Of a stretch of 64,000 bases of DNA, positions 46,203 to 56,862 are shown piece by piece. The translations under genes were made by a program, and so were the position numbers. The stretch is taken from positions 8,414,501 to 8,478,500 of the forward strand of contig NZ_CP100604.1 in the NCBI RefSeq assembly GCF_031202265.1. Reading direction: 5' to 3'. Every line of letters begins with the position of its first letter. Within the stretch, counting starts at the first letter, position 1. The DNA is from Bradyrhizobium sp. Ash2021. GTDB taxonomy: Bacteria > Pseudomonadota > Alphaproteobacteria > Rhizobiales > Xanthobacteraceae. The notes under the pieces are model-generated. The model ran no database searches, was not told where the DNA came from, and saw only the letters and a program-made list of their open reading frames with translations.

Positions 46203-47151
46203 TTGGTATTTGCCCTTCGTCCAGACGCCGCTCGAGAACGGTTTTCACCACCAGCGTGATCAACGCCAGCATCGCCAGCAATGATGCGATCGCGAACGAC
46301 GCCACGAATTGATATTCATTGTAGAGAATCTCGACCAATAGCGGCATGGTGTTGGTCTCGCCGCGGATATGGCCGGATACCACCGACACCGCGCCGAACT
46401 CGCCCATCGCGCGCGCGTTGCACAGCAAGACGCCATACAGCAGACCCCATTTGATATTGGGCAGCGTGACGCGGAAAAAGGTCTGCAGGCCCGACGCGCC
46501 GAGCGAAATCGCCGCTTCCTCCTCCTGCGTGCCCTGCTCCTGCATCAAGGGGATCAGCGCGCGGGCGACGAACGGGAACGTCACGAAGACGGTCGCCAGC
46601 GCAATGCCGGGCACCGCGAACAGCACGTGGATATTGTGCGCCTGTAGCCAAGGGCCGAAATAGCCCTGCGCGCCGAACAGCAGCACGAACACGAGACCCG
46701 ATATGACCGGACTGACCGAGAACGGCAGGTCGATCAGCGTGATCAGAAAGGTCTTGCCGCGAAAGTCGAATTTGGCGATCGCCCATGCCGCGATCACGCC
46801 GAACACCAGATTGAGGCCGACCGAAATCGCCGCCACCAGCAGCGTCAGCCTGATCGCCGAGAGCGCTTCCGGTTCCGTCAACGCCGCGACATACGAAGAG
46901 ATACCTTTGGAGAAGGCCTGCGCGAACACGACCACCAGCGGCAGCACGACGAACACGGTCAGGAAAGTCAGCGCGAGCGCAATGATGACGAAGCGGACCG
47001 GACCCGGCTCAGTCCGCGAGTCGCGCGGTGAGACGATCGCGCGCGCGCGCTCCTGCTCGCGCGAGGGCGGCGAAGCGACATCAAGGTCGGCTGTCGGAGC
47101 GTAGACCCGCAACTGCGTGGGTGAGGTCGCCAGGCCGGATTGCATCGTCAT
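46192..47151 (-). CDS. cysW: Sulfate ABC transporter permease CysW
   Basis: 319 aa with six helices after an unusually long cytoplasmic N-terminus of about 50 residues. The EAA loop is [27 protein letters not shown], and [26 protein letters not shown] is the CysW hallmark block. It lies ten bp after cysT and forms the sulfate channel with it. Confidence 0.95.
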   Translation of the reverse strand: MTMQSGLATSPTQLRVYAPTADLDVASPPSREQERARAIVSPRDSRTEPGPVRFVIIALALTFLTVFVVLPLVVVFAQAFSKGISSYVAALTEPEALSAIRLTLLVAAISVGLNLVFGVIAAWAIAKFDFRGKTFLITLIDLPFSVSPVISGLVFVLLFGAQGYFGPWLQAHNIHVLFAVPGIALATVFVTFPFVARALIPLMQEQGTQEEEAAISLGASGLQTFFRVTLPNIKWGLLYGVLLCNARAMGEFGAVSVVSGHIRGETNTMPLLVEILYNEYQFVASFAIASLLAMLALITLVVKTVLERRLDEGQIPSDD

Positions 47152-47161
47152 CGATCGGCCC

Positions 47162-48001
47162 TCAATGCGCGGGGATTCGGGTTTGCGCCCAGCGCTGCAG
47201 GCGATTGACTGCGAAGATGATCAGGAACGACGCGACCAGCATGACGACGGCGATCGAGGTGGCGTCGGCATAGCGGAATTCGGACAGCCGGATCACGATC
47301 AGCAGCGGCGCGATTTCCGAGACGTTCGGCAGATTGCCGGCGATGAAGATGACGGAGCCGTATTCGCCGACGGCGCGCGCGAACGCCAGCGCAAATCCGG
47401 TCAAGAGCGCCGGGATCAGGCTCGGCAGGATCACCCGGAACACGGTGTGCCAGCGATTGGCCCCAAGGCTTGCGGCGGCTTCCTCTATTTCAACGTCGAG
47501 ATCGAGCAGCACCGGCTGGACCGTCCGCACCACGAAGGGGATGCCGATGAAGATCATCGCGATGAAAATCCCGATCGGCGTGAACGCGACCTTGATGCCG
47601 AGTTCGGCCAGCGGCGCGCCCAACCAGCCCTTTTGCGCGAACAATGAGGTCAGCGCGACACCGGCCACCGCGGTCGGCAGTGCAAAGGGAATATCGACGA
47701 TGGCGTCGAACAGCCGCCGGCCGGGAAACCGATAGCGTACCAGCGCCCAGACGATGACCGTGCCCATCACCAGGTTGACCAGCGCCGCGGCAAAGGAGAG
47801 GCCGAACGAAATCTTCAGCGCATTGAGCGTGCGGCGGCTGGTGACGATGCCCCAGAACTGGTCAAAGCTGAGCTCGAACGTCTTGAGGAACAGACCGGCC
47901 AGCGGAATCAAGATGATGATGGAGAGCCATGTCAGGGTCAGCCCCATGGTGAGACCGAACCCAGGCAGAGTGCTGCGCCGTGCAACCGCTGTGCTCACCA
48001 T
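47162..48001 (-). CDS. cysT: Sulfate ABC transporter permease CysT
   Basis: 279 aa with six helices. EAA loop IEEAAASLGANRWHTVFRVILPSLIPALL, then RAVGEYGSVIFIAGNLPNVSEIAPLLI. It partners CysW. It is 33 bp from the sulfate-binding protein gene upstream, clearly in the same operon. Confidence 0.95.
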   Translation of the reverse strand: MVSTAVARRSTLPGFGLTMGLTLTWLSIIILIPLAGLFLKTFELSFDQFWGIVTSRRTLNALKISFGLSFAAALVNLVMGTVIVWALVRYRFPGRRLFDAIVDIPFALPTAVAGVALTSLFAQKGWLGAPLAELGIKVAFTPIGIFIAMIFIGIPFVVRTVQPVLLDLDVEIEEAAASLGANRWHTVFRVILPSLIPALLTGFALAFARAVGEYGSVIFIAGNLPNVSEIAPLLIVIRLSEFRYADATSIAVVMLVASFLIIFAVNRLQRWAQTRIPAH

Positions 48002-48034
48002 TTCCCCTGCTCGCGCGTCGGCTCGATCGACGGA

Positions 48035-49024
48035 TCAGTTCTTGTAGATCTGATCGAAAATGCCGCCTTCGCCGAAGTGATCCTTCTGCGCCTTGGCCCA
48101 ACCACCGAAAACGTCGTCGATGGTAAAAAGTTCGACCTTGGCAATCGATTTTTCGTATTCCTTGCCAATCTCCGGATCGCGCGGGCGATAGGAATTGCGC
48201 GCGGCAATTTCCTGACCTTGCTTGGTGTACCAATACCGCAGGTAAGCCTCGGCGACGGCGCGGGTGCCCTTCTTATCGGCAACCTTGTCGACCACCGCCA
48301 GCGGCGGTTCTGCAAGGATCGAAAGCGGCGGCGACACGATCTCGAATTTGTCCTTGCCGAATTCGCGCTGCGCCAGGAACGCCTCGTTCTCCCACGCCAG
48401 CAGCACGTCGCCGACGCCGCGCTCGACGAATGTCACCGTCGAGCCGCGCGCGCCGGTATCGAGCACCGGAACGTTCTTGTAGAGATCGCCGACGAATTGC
48501 CTCGCCTTGTCGGCGGAACCGAATTTCTTCAGCGCATAGCCCCAGGCGGCGAGATAGTTCCAGCGCGCGCCGCCGGAGGTTTTCGGGTTCGGCGTGATCA
48601 CCTCGACACCGGGTTTGATCAAATCGTCCCAATCCTTGATGGCTTTGGGATTGCCCTTGCGCACCAGGAACACGATCGTCGAGGTGTAGGGCGAGGCGTT
48701 GAGCGGCAACCGTTTCTGCCAGTCGGCGGCGATGAGACCTTTTGCCGCAATGGCGTCGATGTCATAGGCCAGCGCCAGCGTGACGATATCCGCCGGCAGC
48801 CCGTCGATCACGGCGCGCGCCTGCGAACCGGAACCGCCATGCGACTGCTTGATCTCGACGCTCCTGCCGGTTTCCTTACTGTAGGCGGCGGCGAACGCCT
48901 TGTTGAAATCGACATAGAGCTCGCGCGTCGGATCGTAGGACACGTTGAGCAGCGTTACGTCAGCGGCGAGCGCCGAGCCGGCCCAGACCAGGCCCGCGAC
49001 GATGGGCAGAATACGACGGAACAT
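48035..49024 (-). CDS. sbp: Periplasmic sulfate-binding protein
   Basis: 329 aa with a signal peptide ([16 protein letters not shown]). The sequence follows Sbp/Cys[67 protein letters not shown] and WENEAFLA. It delivers sulfate to CysTWA. The start ATG 49024 is followed directly by the upstream cysH after a 124-bp gap, which is long enough to hold a separate promoter. Confidence 0.95.
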   Translation of the reverse strand: MFRRILPIVAGLVWAGSALAADVTLLNVSYDPTRELYVDFNKAFAAAYSKETGRSVEIKQSHGGSGSQARAVIDGLPADIVTLALAYDIDAIAAKGLIAADWQKRLPLNASPYTSTIVFLVRKGNPKAIKDWDDLIKPGVEVITPNPKTSGGARWNYLAAWGYALKKFGSADKARQFVGDLYKNVPVLDTGARGSTVTFVERGVGDVLLAWENEAFLAQREFGKDKFEIVSPPLSILAEPPLAVVDKVADKKGTRAVAEAYLRYWYTKQGQEIAARNSYRPRDPEIGKEYEKSIAKVELFTIDDVFGGWAKAQKDHFGEGGIFDQIYKN

Positions 49025-49148
49025 CCTTGGTCTCCATTCGGCCTGACGACAGACGTCATCGAAAGCGCGAAGGACATAACTCGCGACGAAGGCACCCTAA
49101 GTCAACGAAACCGCATTTCGTTGTTTGCGGCGTTGCAGCGTCGTTGTG

Positions 49149-49880
49149 CTACGAAGTCTTGGTCGTATGGATGCCGCATTCCGTCTTGGCTCGGCCGCGC
49201 CAACGGCCCGCGCGCTCATCTTCGCCAGGCGCGGTCCGGCTGCTGCAAGGCATACACCCAACCGAGAGATAACCGGATGCGACAAGTGGATGCTGCGGCA
49301 ATTTTGCGAGCCGGTAGATCGCCTCGATTTCCTCCCGCGAAACATTCGCGAACGGATTGAACTTCAGCCGCGCGCCGTCGTCCTCGACGACGGGAATCTC
49401 GGCGCGGGCACCGCCCTGAAAGCGCTTCCGCCCGTTGATCCACGCCGAGAACGGTTTTAACGCACGTGCCAGCGGCTCCACCTTGCGGATCCGGCAGCAG
49501 GCATCGGGATCGGAGAACCACAATTCGCGGTCGGGATCCTCACGCGACAGCGTCTCTTCCAGAGGCTTGATCGAACGGACGTCGCGCAAGCCGAGCTTGG
49601 CGATCAGCGTGTCGCGATAGGCCAGCGTCTCCTCGAACAGCCAGCCGGTATCGAGGAATACCACGGGGATGGCTGGATCGACGTCCGCCATCACCTTGAG
49701 CAGCGCCGCCGATTCCGTGCCGAACGACGAGACCAGCGCGAGATGCTCGCGCCCGACCGTCTTCAGCGCCGTCTCAATGACTTCCGCAGGCGAGGCCGCG
49801 CGCAACGCACGGTCGAGCGTGTCGGCCGGCGGCAACTGGACGGTCCGTTCCGATAAAGCTTCTGCTGCGAATACACTCAC
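49149..49880 (-). CDS. cysH: Iron-sulfur APS/PAPS reductase
   Basis: 243 aa. The nucleotide loop is VSSFGTESAALL. Two cysteine pairs, C128-C129 (DACCRIRKVEPL) and C209-C212 (VGCMPC), are those that hold a 4Fe-4S cluster in APS-type reductases; enteric PAPS reductases lack them. C235 in ECGIH is the catalytic thiol. It thus probably reduces adenylylsulfate directly to sulfite with thioredoxin. Its ATG overlaps the stop of the DUF934 gene. Confidence 0.95.
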   Translation of the reverse strand: MSVFAAEALSERTVQLPPADTLDRALRAASPAEVIETALKTVGREHLALVSSFGTESAALLKVMADVDPAIPVVFLDTGWLFEETLAYRDTLIAKLGLRDVRSIKPLEETLSREDPDRELWFSDPDACCRIRKVEPLARALKPFSAWINGRKRFQGGARAEIPVVEDDGARLKFNPFANVSREEIEAIYRLAKLPQHPLVASGYLSVGCMPCSSRTAPGEDERAGRWRGRAKTECGIHTTKTS

Positions 49881-50392
49881 CGGCCGGCGCTCTCCGAATG
49901 ACGCGACTGCATCCGCCGATTGAGCGCGGTGACGCGGCCGTCGCCGGTCGGCTGGTAGAACACCGAATAGCGCTTCACGGTGGCGGCGAACGCTTCCGCG
50001 TCGCTTTCCTTCTTCACCTCAAACGCGTCGAAGCCGGCGCGCTGCATGAAAACGAACTGGTCGCGCAGCACCTGGCCGGTGGCGCGGAGTTCGCCGTCAT
50101 AGCCGTGGCGCTCGCGCAGCAACCGCGCCTGGCTGTAGGCGCGGCCGTCGCGAAAACTCGGAAATACCAGCGCGACCACCGCCAGCCGATCCAGATAGGG
50201 CACGAGATCGTCGAGGTCGCGGTTGTTCGGCCAGATCACGCCGGTCGTGCCGGTGCGCCGCGACAACGCTTCGGGATCCTCGAGAAACCGCGCCGCCGAA
50301 ATCAGGATCGCGCCATCGCCCGGCAGCTCGGCCCCGTCGGGCACGTGGAGGAAAGCGTCGGTGGTTATTCTTCCCTGCTTAACGAGTGGCAT
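49877..50392 (-). CDS. DUF934 protein of sulfite-reduction cluster
   Basis: 171 aa, soluble. DUF934 proteins almost always lie between CysI-type sulfite reductase and cysH in proteobacteria. Visible blocks are GVIWPNNRDLDDLVPYLDRLAVVALVFPSFRDGRAYSQARLLRERHGYDGELRATG. It has no cysteine motif. The family is thought to assist sulfite reduction, but the mechanism is not known to me. Overlaps both neighbours (14 bp with cysI, 4 bp with cysH). Confidence 0.9.
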   Translation of the reverse strand: MPLVKQGRITTDAFLHVPDGAELPGDGAILISAARFLEDPEALSRRTGTTGVIWPNNRDLDDLVPYLDRLAVVALVFPSFRDGRAYSQARLLRERHGYDGELRATGQVLRDQFVFMQRAGFDAFEVKKESDAEAFAATVKRYSVFYQPTGDGRVTALNRRMQSRHSESAGR

Positions 50393-52034
50393 AGACCCGC
50401 TCCCTGAATGGTTCGACGCCGAGCCGCTTCACCGTGTCGACGAAGAGTTCTTCCGCACGGTCGCGCAGCGCCAGATAGGCTTCGACAATATCTTCGATCA
50501 CGTCGGCGACCTCGGCATAGGGCACCGCGGGCCCGATCAAGGTGCCCATCTCCGCGTTTTCGTCGGCACGGCCGCCGATCGTGATCTGGTAAAATTCCTC
50601 GCCGTTCTTCTCGACGCCGAGAATGCCGATGTGGCCGACATGGTGATGGCCGCAGGCATTGATGCAGCCGGAGATGTTGATGTGCAGCCGGCCGATCAGG
50701 TTGGCGGTGTCGTGATTGGAAAAACGGCGGGTCAGTTCCTGTGCGATCGGGATCGAGCGCGCATTGGCCAGCGAGCAATAGTCCAGGCCCGGACAGGCGA
50801 TGATATCGGTGACCAGATTGACGTTCGGCGTCGCGACGCCGATCTTGTCGAGCGCTTTCCAGAGCACCGGCAGATCGCGCTTGGCGACATGGGGCAGTGC
50901 CAGGTTCTGCTCGTGACCGACGCGGATTTCGCCAAACGAGTATCTGTCGGCGAGATCGGCGATCGCGTCCATCTGGTCGGCGGTGGCATCGCCGGGCGGG
51001 CCGCCCACCGGCTTCAGCGACAGCGTCACGATCGAATAGCCCTGCACCTTGTGCGGAAACACCGAATTCTTGCGCCAGCGTTCGAACAGCGGATCGTGCG
51101 CCGCCTGCTTCAGCTCGTCCGGCATATGCGGCAGCTTCTCATAGGCGGGATAGGAGAAGCGCGAGCGGATTTCCTCGATGTCGGCGTGATCCAGCGTCAG
51201 CGCGCTGTCGCGCAGCTGCTGCCACTCTTCCTCGACCTCCTTGGCGAACTTCTCGATGCCGAGCTCGTGCACCAGGATCTTGATGCGCGCCTTGTAGATA
51301 TTGTCGCGGCGGCCGTACTGGTTGTAGACTCGCAGGATCGCCTCGACATAGCTCAGGAGATCGCGGCCGTGAACGAACGGCTTGATGGTCTTGCCGATAA
51401 AGGGCGTGCGGCCGAGCCCGCCGCCGACCAGCACTTCAAAGCCGGTCTCGCCGTCGGCATTCTTGATCAGACGCAGGCCGATATCGTGGATCTTGATCGC
51501 CGCGCGATCGTGTTCGGAGGCGGTGATCGCGAATTTGAACTTGCGCGGCAGGAACGAAAACTCCGGATGCAGCGTGGTGTATTGCCGCAAAAGCTCCGAC
51601 CAGATGCGGGGATCCTCGATCTCGCCGGGCGCCACGCCGGCCCACTGGTCCGAGGTGACATTGCGGGTGTTGTTGCCCGAGGTCTGCATCGCGTGGATGC
51701 CGACTTCGGCCAGATCGGACAGCGCGTCCGGCAATTCGGCGAGCTTGATCCAGTTGTACTGGATGTTCTGCCGGGTCGTGAAATGGCCGTAGCCGCGGTC
51801 GTAGCGGCGCGCGACATGAGCCAGCCGCCGCAACTGCTTCGATGACAGCGTGCCGTAGGGAATCGCGACGCGGAACATATAGGCGTGCAGTTGCAGATAG
51901 ACGCCGTTCTGCAGCCGCAGCATCTTGAATTCGTCTTCGGTCAGTTCGCCCGAGAGGCGCCGCTTCACCTGATCGCGGAATTCGGAGACCCGCTCATTGA
52001 TGAGGGTGCGGTCGAGTTCGTCATATGCGTACAT
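50379..52034 (-). CDS. cysI: Sulfite reductase hemoprotein, probably ferredoxin-dependent
   Basis: 551 aa. Siroheme/4Fe-4S ligands are in ACPGLDYC and SGCINAC, and the substrate-side motif is TRQNIQYNWIKL. It reduces sulfite to sulfide with six electrons. No flavoprotein CysJ gene is present, which with the sequence type suggests ferredoxin as electron donor. It lies between the DUF2849 and DUF934 genes. Confidence 0.94.
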   Translation of the reverse strand: MYAYDELDRTLINERVSEFRDQVKRRLSGELTEDEFKMLRLQNGVYLQLHAYMFRVAIPYGTLSSKQLRRLAHVARRYDRGYGHFTTRQNIQYNWIKLAELPDALSDLAEVGIHAMQTSGNNTRNVTSDQWAGVAPGEIEDPRIWSELLRQYTTLHPEFSFLPRKFKFAITASEHDRAAIKIHDIGLRLIKNADGETGFEVLVGGGLGRTPFIGKTIKPFVHGRDLLSYVEAILRVYNQYGRRDNIYKARIKILVHELGIEKFAKEVEEEWQQLRDSALTLDHADIEEIRSRFSYPAYEKLPHMPDELKQAAHDPLFERWRKNSVFPHKVQGYSIVTLSLKPVGGPPGDATADQMDAIADLADRYSFGEIRVGHEQNLALPHVAKRDLPVLWKALDKIGVATPNVNLVTDIIACPGLDYCSLANARSIPIAQELTRRFSNHDTANLIGRLHINISGCINACGHHHVGHIGILGVEKNGEEFYQITIGGRADENAEMGTLIGPAVPYAEVADVIEDIVEAYLALRDRAEELFVDTVKRLGVEPFRERVYATR

Positions 52035-52045
52035 GATGGAGTGCC

Positions 52046-52363
52046 TTACGCCGGAACCGGAAGATCGATGGTGAGGCCTTCCGACCGGATTTGTTCGCGG
52101 AGATTGCCGGGCTCGATCTTGCCGGTGTCGTTGACCTCGACCGGCGCGATATAGGCGCCGATCGCGCCGACGTCATCGGCGACGGATTCGGAGAGCAACT
52201 CACGCGCTTCGTCGGCGGTGCGGACGATCGCGGCATCCGACAAGTCGGTCGACCAGCCCTTGGCAGCGGTGCGATAGATCACAGCGCCATCCCAGGTACG
52301 ATTGGCGGTTACCATCGAGGGCTTGGTTATTCTGATTTTCTTTTGTTCGAGCGGAGAAGTCAT
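52046..52363 (-). CDS. DUF2849 protein of sulfite-reduction cluster
   Basis: 105 aa from ATG 52363, which overlaps the cysG stop (ATGA). DUF2849 is a small family found next to cysI in alphaproteobacteria. Visible: ITKPSMVTANRTWDGAVIYRTAAKGWSTDLSDAAIV, VADDVGAIGAYIAPVE. No metal or redox motif is present. Function unknown; it might be a partner or scaffold for sulfite reductase. Confidence 0.88.
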   Translation of the reverse strand: MTSPLEQKKIRITKPSMVTANRTWDGAVIYRTAAKGWSTDLSDAAIVRTADEARELLSESVADDVGAIGAYIAPVEVNDTGKIEPGNLREQIRSEGLTIDLPVPA

Positions 52364-53796
52364 TCGGCAGCATCCACCAGTTTGGAGATCATTTGGCTTG
52401 GGTTGAACTGACGCCATGGTGCGGAATGCGCGACCACGTCGCCGATAATGAGAATGGCAGGGCCGCCATCGATCTTTTTGACCAGGTCAGGCAGTTGCTC
52501 CAGCGTACCGACAGCGGCCTGCGCATCCGGCCGCGTCACCCGGCCGAATACGCCGACGGGCGTCTGCGGCGATCGTCCTGCGGCCAACAGGCCGGCGCGG
52601 ACCGATGGCGTCGCGGTCATGCCCATGTAGACGACGACCGTCATCCTGGTGTCCGTCAGCGCCGACCAGTCGACGGTTTCGGCATCCCTCGCCTTGTGCG
52701 CGGTGAGGAAGGTGATACGCAGCGCCTCGTGCCGATAGGTCAACGGCGCTTCGAATTGCGCGGCGGCGCCGAGGCCGGCGGTAATGCCCGGCACCACCGA
52801 ATAGGCGACGCCGGCCTTGCGCAGCGCTTCGATTTCCTCGCCGCCGCGGCCGAAGATGAAGGGGTCACCGCCCTTGAGCCGCACCGCGCGCTGCCCTGAC
52901 CGGGCAGCGTCGATCAGCAATTTGTTGACCGCATCCAGGCCGATGCCGGGCTTGCCGACGCGGCGGCCGACCGCGACGCGCGCAGCATCGCGGCGCGCGC
53001 GATCGAGAATTTCGGATGAGACCAGCTCGTCGTAAAAGACAATGTCGGCGTCCTGCAGCGCACGCAACGCCTTGATGGTGAGAAGATCCGGGTCGCCCGG
53101 CCCGGCTCCGACCAGCGTGACCCTGCCCTCGACCTTGCCTTGCGCCTGCGCGCCAGCAAAAGCGGAAGGATCGGCAATCTCCTGCAGCGCAGTTGCAGCC
53201 TCGGCCTTGCGCCCGTCCAGCACCAGCGCGCCGATCGGACCATCGATCACGCGCTCCCAAAACCGGCGGCGCAGCGCAAATTCGGGAATGCGCGCGCTGA
53301 TCGATTTGCGGAAGTCGCCGATCAAGCTGGCGAGATCGCCAATTCTCGCCGGCAGCATCGCCTCGATGCGTTCGCGCACGCGGCGTGCAACCACGGGCGA
53401 CGCGCCACCGGTACCGACGGCCACGATGACGTCGCCGCGATCGACGATGGCGGGAAAAATGAAAGTGGAATGGACAAGATCGTCCATCACGTTGACGGGA
53501 AGCCCGACGGCTTTCGCGCGCACCGACATCGCAACGCCGATGTCGCCGGCGCCCGCACAGAGGATCGCGATCACGCCTGAGAGGTCGGCAGCCAAGGGAT
53601 CGCCGTGAGCCAGTTCGATCCGTGCCACATCGGCGTCATCGAGGCCGCTTACATCATGATGACCGTCGGTCGCAAACCAGCGAACCCGAGCGCCGGCGGC
53701 CGTCAGCAACCGCAACTTTGCGCGCGCGAGGTCGCCGGCTCCGACGAGCAGCACCTTGCCGCTTTGCAGATCGAGAAACACGGGCAGGAATCGCAT
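52360..53796 (-). CDS. cysG: Siroheme synthase
   Basis: 478 aa. N-terminal half (1-205) is the precorrin-2 dehydrogenase/ferrochelatase domain with FLDLQSGKVLLVGAGDLARAK. C-terminal half (about 215-460) is the uroporphyrinogen methyltransferase with TLVGAGPGDPDLLTIKALRAL and VRLKGGDPFIFGRGGEE. It makes the siroheme needed by CysI. It is the first gene of the minus-strand run and divergent from cysD. Confidence 0.95.
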   Translation of the reverse strand: MRFLPVFLDLQSGKVLLVGAGDLARAKLRLLTAAGARVRWFATDGHHDVSGLDDADVARIELAHGDPLAADLSGVIAILCAGAGDIGVAMSVRAKAVGLPVNVMDDLVHSTFIFPAIVDRGDVIVAVGTGGASPVVARRVRERIEAMLPARIGDLASLIGDFRKSISARIPEFALRRRFWERVIDGPIGALVLDGRKAEAATALQEIADPSAFAGAQAQGKVEGRVTLVGAGPGDPDLLTIKALRALQDADIVFYDELVSSEILDRARRDAARVAVGRRVGKPGIGLDAVNKLLIDAARSGQRAVRLKGGDPFIFGRGGEEIEALRKAGVAYSVVPGITAGLGAAAQFEAPLTYRHEALRITFLTAHKARDAETVDWSALTDTRMTVVVYMGMTATPSVRAGLLAAGRSPQTPVGVFGRVTRPDAQAAVGTLEQLPDLVKKIDGGPAILIIGDVVAHSAPWRQFNPSQMISKLVDAAE

Positions 53797-53939
53797 GCGA
53801 CACTCGCTTCCCCAACTTCCGGGGTTGACTGGAATTATTTTCTATATATGTCTCATTCAACGGCCGCAAAGAGAAAATTATTTCTTCTCTATTGCGGTGC
53901 AACTATAGAATTTCCGACCCCAAAGGCCAAGGCCCAGAG
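53797..53939. promoter_or_regulatory. Divergent cysG/cysD control region
   Basis: An AT-rich island in high-GC surroundings. It holds a direct repeat aattattttct (53833-53843) and aattatttct (53876-53885), 43 bases apart, and an inverted pair agagaa (53870-53875) / ttctct (53885-53890). These are candidate sites for a CysB-like regulator. No direct evidence of binding. Confidence 0.55.
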
Positions 53940-54845
53940 ATGCATCTTCTCAACAACGATTCCGCCAAAGACCGCTTGCGTAGCGTGGACCTGAAAAACG
54001 GATCCGCTGCCGCGCAAATTTTGCACGAAGGACGTCTGCTGCCGCCCTCGATGGACCACCTCGACGAACTCGAAGCGCAAAGCATCTACATCCTGCGCGA
54101 AGCGTTCGCGCGGCTGAAGAAGCTGGCGCTGCTGTGGTCGCTCGGCAAGGATTCCAACGTGATGATCTGGCTGGCGCGCAAGGCCTTCTTCGGCCGCGTG
54201 CCATTCCCGGCGTTGCACGTCGATACCGGCAAGAAATTTGCCGAGATGTATGCGTTCCGCGATCGTTTCGGCAAGGAGTGGGAGCTTGATCTCAAGGTCG
54301 AGCCCTGCCCGCCGATCGACGCCGTCGATCCGACCTTGCCGCCGGCCGCGCGATCCGCCGCGCGCAAGACCGAAGGTCTGAAGCTCGCGCTCACCAAATA
54401 TGGCTTTGACGGATTGATCGCCGGCATTCGCCGCGATGAAGAAGCCACCCGCGCCAAAGAGCGCGTGTTCTCGCCGCGCGGCCTCGAAGGCGGATGGGAC
54501 GTGCGCGATCAGCCGCCGGAATTCTGGGACCATTTCAACGCCTCGCCGCCTACAGGCGCGCATCTGCGCATTCACCCGATCCTGCATTGGACCGAGGCCG
54601 ACATCTGGGCCTACACCAAGCGCGAGAACATTCCGATCATCCCGCTTTATTTGTCGCAAAACGGCAAGCGCTACCGCTCGCTCGGCGATCAGGACATCAC
54701 CAATCCGGTGACGTCGATGGCTTCCAACATCGATGAGATCCTGACCGAGCTCGACGGCACCAAGGTGCCGGAGCGTGCCGGCCGCGCGCTCGATCATGAA
54801 ACCGAAGACGCGTTCGAGCGGCTGCGTGTTGCCGGCTATCTCTGA
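53940..54845 (+). CDS. cysD: Sulfate adenylyltransferase small subunit
   Basis: 301 aa from ATG 53940; upstream in-frame codons lie in the promoter region. PP-loop family: [52 protein letters not shown] and [11 protein letters not shown]. It forms ATP sulfurylase with CysN, making APS from sulfate and ATP. It is 25 bp upstream of cysNC. Confidence 0.96.
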   Translation: MHLLNNDSAKDRLRSVDLKNGSAAAQILHEGRLLPPSMDHLDELEAQSIYILREAFARLKKLALLWSLGKDSNVMIWLARKAFFGRVPFPALHVDTGKKFAEMYAFRDRFGKEWELDLKVEPCPPIDAVDPTLPPAARSAARKTEGLKLALTKYGFDGLIAGIRRDEEATRAKERVFSPRGLEGGWDVRDQPPEFWDHFNASPPTGAHLRIHPILHWTEADIWAYTKRENIPIIPLYLSQNGKRYRSLGDQDITNPVTSMASNIDEILTELDGTKVPERAGRALDHETEDAFERLRVAGYL

Positions 54846-54870
54846 CCCAAATTTTGCTGTGAGCGCTGCG

Positions 54871-56790
54871 ATGAACATGATCCTCCCTAAATCGACGACC
54901 TCGGCGACGCCCAACGGCACCACCCGCCCGCAGGTTCGAATCGTCATCGTCGGCCATGTCGATCATGGCAAATCCACCCTGGTTGGACGCCTGCTGCACG
55001 AGACCGGCAGCCTGCCCGACGGCAAGCTGGAGATGCTCAAAGCCGTCAGCGCCCGGCGCGGCATGCCGTTCGAATGGTCGTTTCTTCTCGATGCGCTGCA
55101 GACCGAGCGCGACCAGGGCATCACCATCGACACCACGCAGATCCGCTTCCGCACCCGCTCGCGCGACGTAGTGCTGATCGACGCGCCCGGCCACGCCGAA
55201 TTCCTGCGCAACATGATCACCGGCGCTTCGCAGGCCGACGGCGCGGTCCTGATCATCGACGCGCTGGAAGGCGTGCGCGACCAGACAAGGCGTCACGGCT
55301 ATCTGCTGCATTTGCTCGGCATCAAGCAGGTCGCCGTCGTCGTCAACAAGATGGACCGCGTCGATTTCAGCGCCGATCGCTTCAAGGAGATCAGCGACGA
55401 AATTTCCGCGCATCTGATCGGCCTCGGCGTCACGCCTTCGGCCGTGATTCCGATTTCCGCGCGCGACGGCGACGGCGTCGCCGAACACACGCCGCGGATC
55501 GGCTGGTACAAGGGGCCTACCGTGGTTGAGGCGCTCGACGCGCTCGAACCGGCGCGCCCGCTGGAGCAACTGGCGCTGCGGCTGCCGGTGCAGGCAATCT
55601 ACAAATTCGACGATCGCCGCATCGTCGCCGGCCGCATCGAGTCGGGCAGTCTGAGCGCCGGCGATGAGATCGTCATCATGCCCGCGGGCAAGATCGCGAA
55701 GATCAAGACGGTCGAGAGCTGGCCGGTGACGCCGGTCAATGGCCCGCAAGGCGCCGGCCGCTCGGTCGGCATCACGCTCGACCGCGAATTGTTTCTCGAA
55801 CGCGGCGACGTGATCGGTCATCCCGGGCACAGCCCGCGCGACACGCGGCGGATTCGCGCAAGGATTTTCTGGCTGCACGACAAGGCGCTTTCGAAGGGCG
55901 ACGCGATCCTGATCCGGCTCGGCACCCGGGAAGCCCGCGCCACCGTGGTCGCGATCGAGAAGGCGGTCGATCCCGGCGAACTCTCCAACGAGGAGACCAA
56001 GTCGATCGCGCGCAATCACGTCGGCGAAATCGACTTTTCGCTGGCGCAGCCGATCGCGGCCGATCCCTATTCCGAGAATCCACGCACCGGACGGCTGGTG
56101 ATCGAAGTCAACGGCCGCATTGCCGGCGGCGGTCTCGTGCTGTCGGTCGACGCCGGACAGCGTGCGGTCCCGATCGACATCGTGCCGGTGGAATCCGCGC
56201 TGCGTTCCGACGAACGCTCGGCGCGCTATCGCCACAACGGCGCGGTGGTCTGGCTGACCGGTTTGCCGGGCTCCGGAAAATCGACGCTGGCCCGCGCGCT
56301 GGAACGGCGGCTGTTCGGCCGGGGCGGCTCGCCGATTCTGCTCGACGGCGATACCTTGCGCGCCGGCCTCAATGGCGACCTCGGCTTTTCCGCGCAGGAC
56401 CGCACCGAAAACATCCGGCGCTTGGCCGAAGTCGCGACCCATCTCGCGCGCAACGGGCATATCGCCATCGTCGCCGCGGTCTCGCCATCGGCCGAGGATC
56501 GCGCCGCGGCGCGTCGCATTGCCGATACGTCGTTCCGCGAAATCTATGTCGCGACCCCGGCGGAAGTCTGCGAGAGCCGTGATCCCAAGGGCCATTACGC
56601 CAAGGCTCGCGCGGGCGCGTTGCCGGCCTTCACCGGTATCGGCAAGGATTACCAGCCGCCCACCGAATGCGAGTTGACGATCGATACCTCCTCCCGCGCG
56701 GTTGCGGACGCGACCGACGAGATCGAGCGGATGCTGGCGCAGAGCGGCATTCTGTTCGACGAACTCGTGGACCTCGCCGCCAATATCTGA
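54871..56790 (+). CDS. cysNC: Fused sulfate adenylyltransferase large subunit and APS kinase
   Basis: 639 aa. N-terminal GTPase: P-loop GHVDHGKST, switch [12 protein letters not shown]; translation-factor-like domains 2 and 3 follow (about 210-445). The C-terminal APS kinase (about 455-635) has [17 protein letters not shown] and [22 protein letters not shown]. The fusion makes APS and PAPS. Because CysH is of the APS type, PAPS may go to sulfotransferases rather than to sulfite. It ends before a hairpin-rich leader. Confidence 0.95.
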   Translation: MNMILPKSTTSATPNGTTRPQVRIVIVGHVDHGKSTLVGRLLHETGSLPDGKLEMLKAVSARRGMPFEWSFLLDALQTERDQGITIDTTQIRFRTRSRDVVLIDAPGHAEFLRNMITGASQADGAVLIIDALEGVRDQTRRHGYLLHLLGIKQVAVVVNKMDRVDFSADRFKEISDEISAHLIGLGVTPSAVIPISARDGDGVAEHTPRIGWYKGPTVVEALDALEPARPLEQLALRLPVQAIYKFDDRRIVAGRIESGSLSAGDEIVIMPAGKIAKIKTVESWPVTPVNGPQGAGRSVGITLDRELFLERGDVIGHPGHSPRDTRRIRARIFWLHDKALSKGDAILIRLGTREARATVVAIEKAVDPGELSNEETKSIARNHVGEIDFSLAQPIAADPYSENPRTGRLVIEVNGRIAGGGLVLSVDAGQRAVPIDIVPVESALRSDERSARYRHNGAVVWLTGLPGSGKSTLARALERRLFGRGGSPILLDGDTLRAGLNGDLGFSAQDRTENIRRLAEVATHLARNGHIAIVAAVSPSAEDRAAARRIADTSFREIYVATPAEVCESRDPKGHYAKARAGALPAFTGIGKDYQPPTECELTIDTSSRAVADATDEIERMLAQSGILFDELVDLAANI

Positions 56791-56862
56791 GGCGTCAGCC
56801 CGCCCCTTTTGACGGGCAAATCAGCCCCGCCCGGGGCTTCTCATGACCGTGGCTTTAGGGCT

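Noticed and set aside
54697..56595. Long minus-strand frame over cysNC
   Set aside because: The plus strand has unambiguous CysN and CysC motifs; the antisense frame has none.
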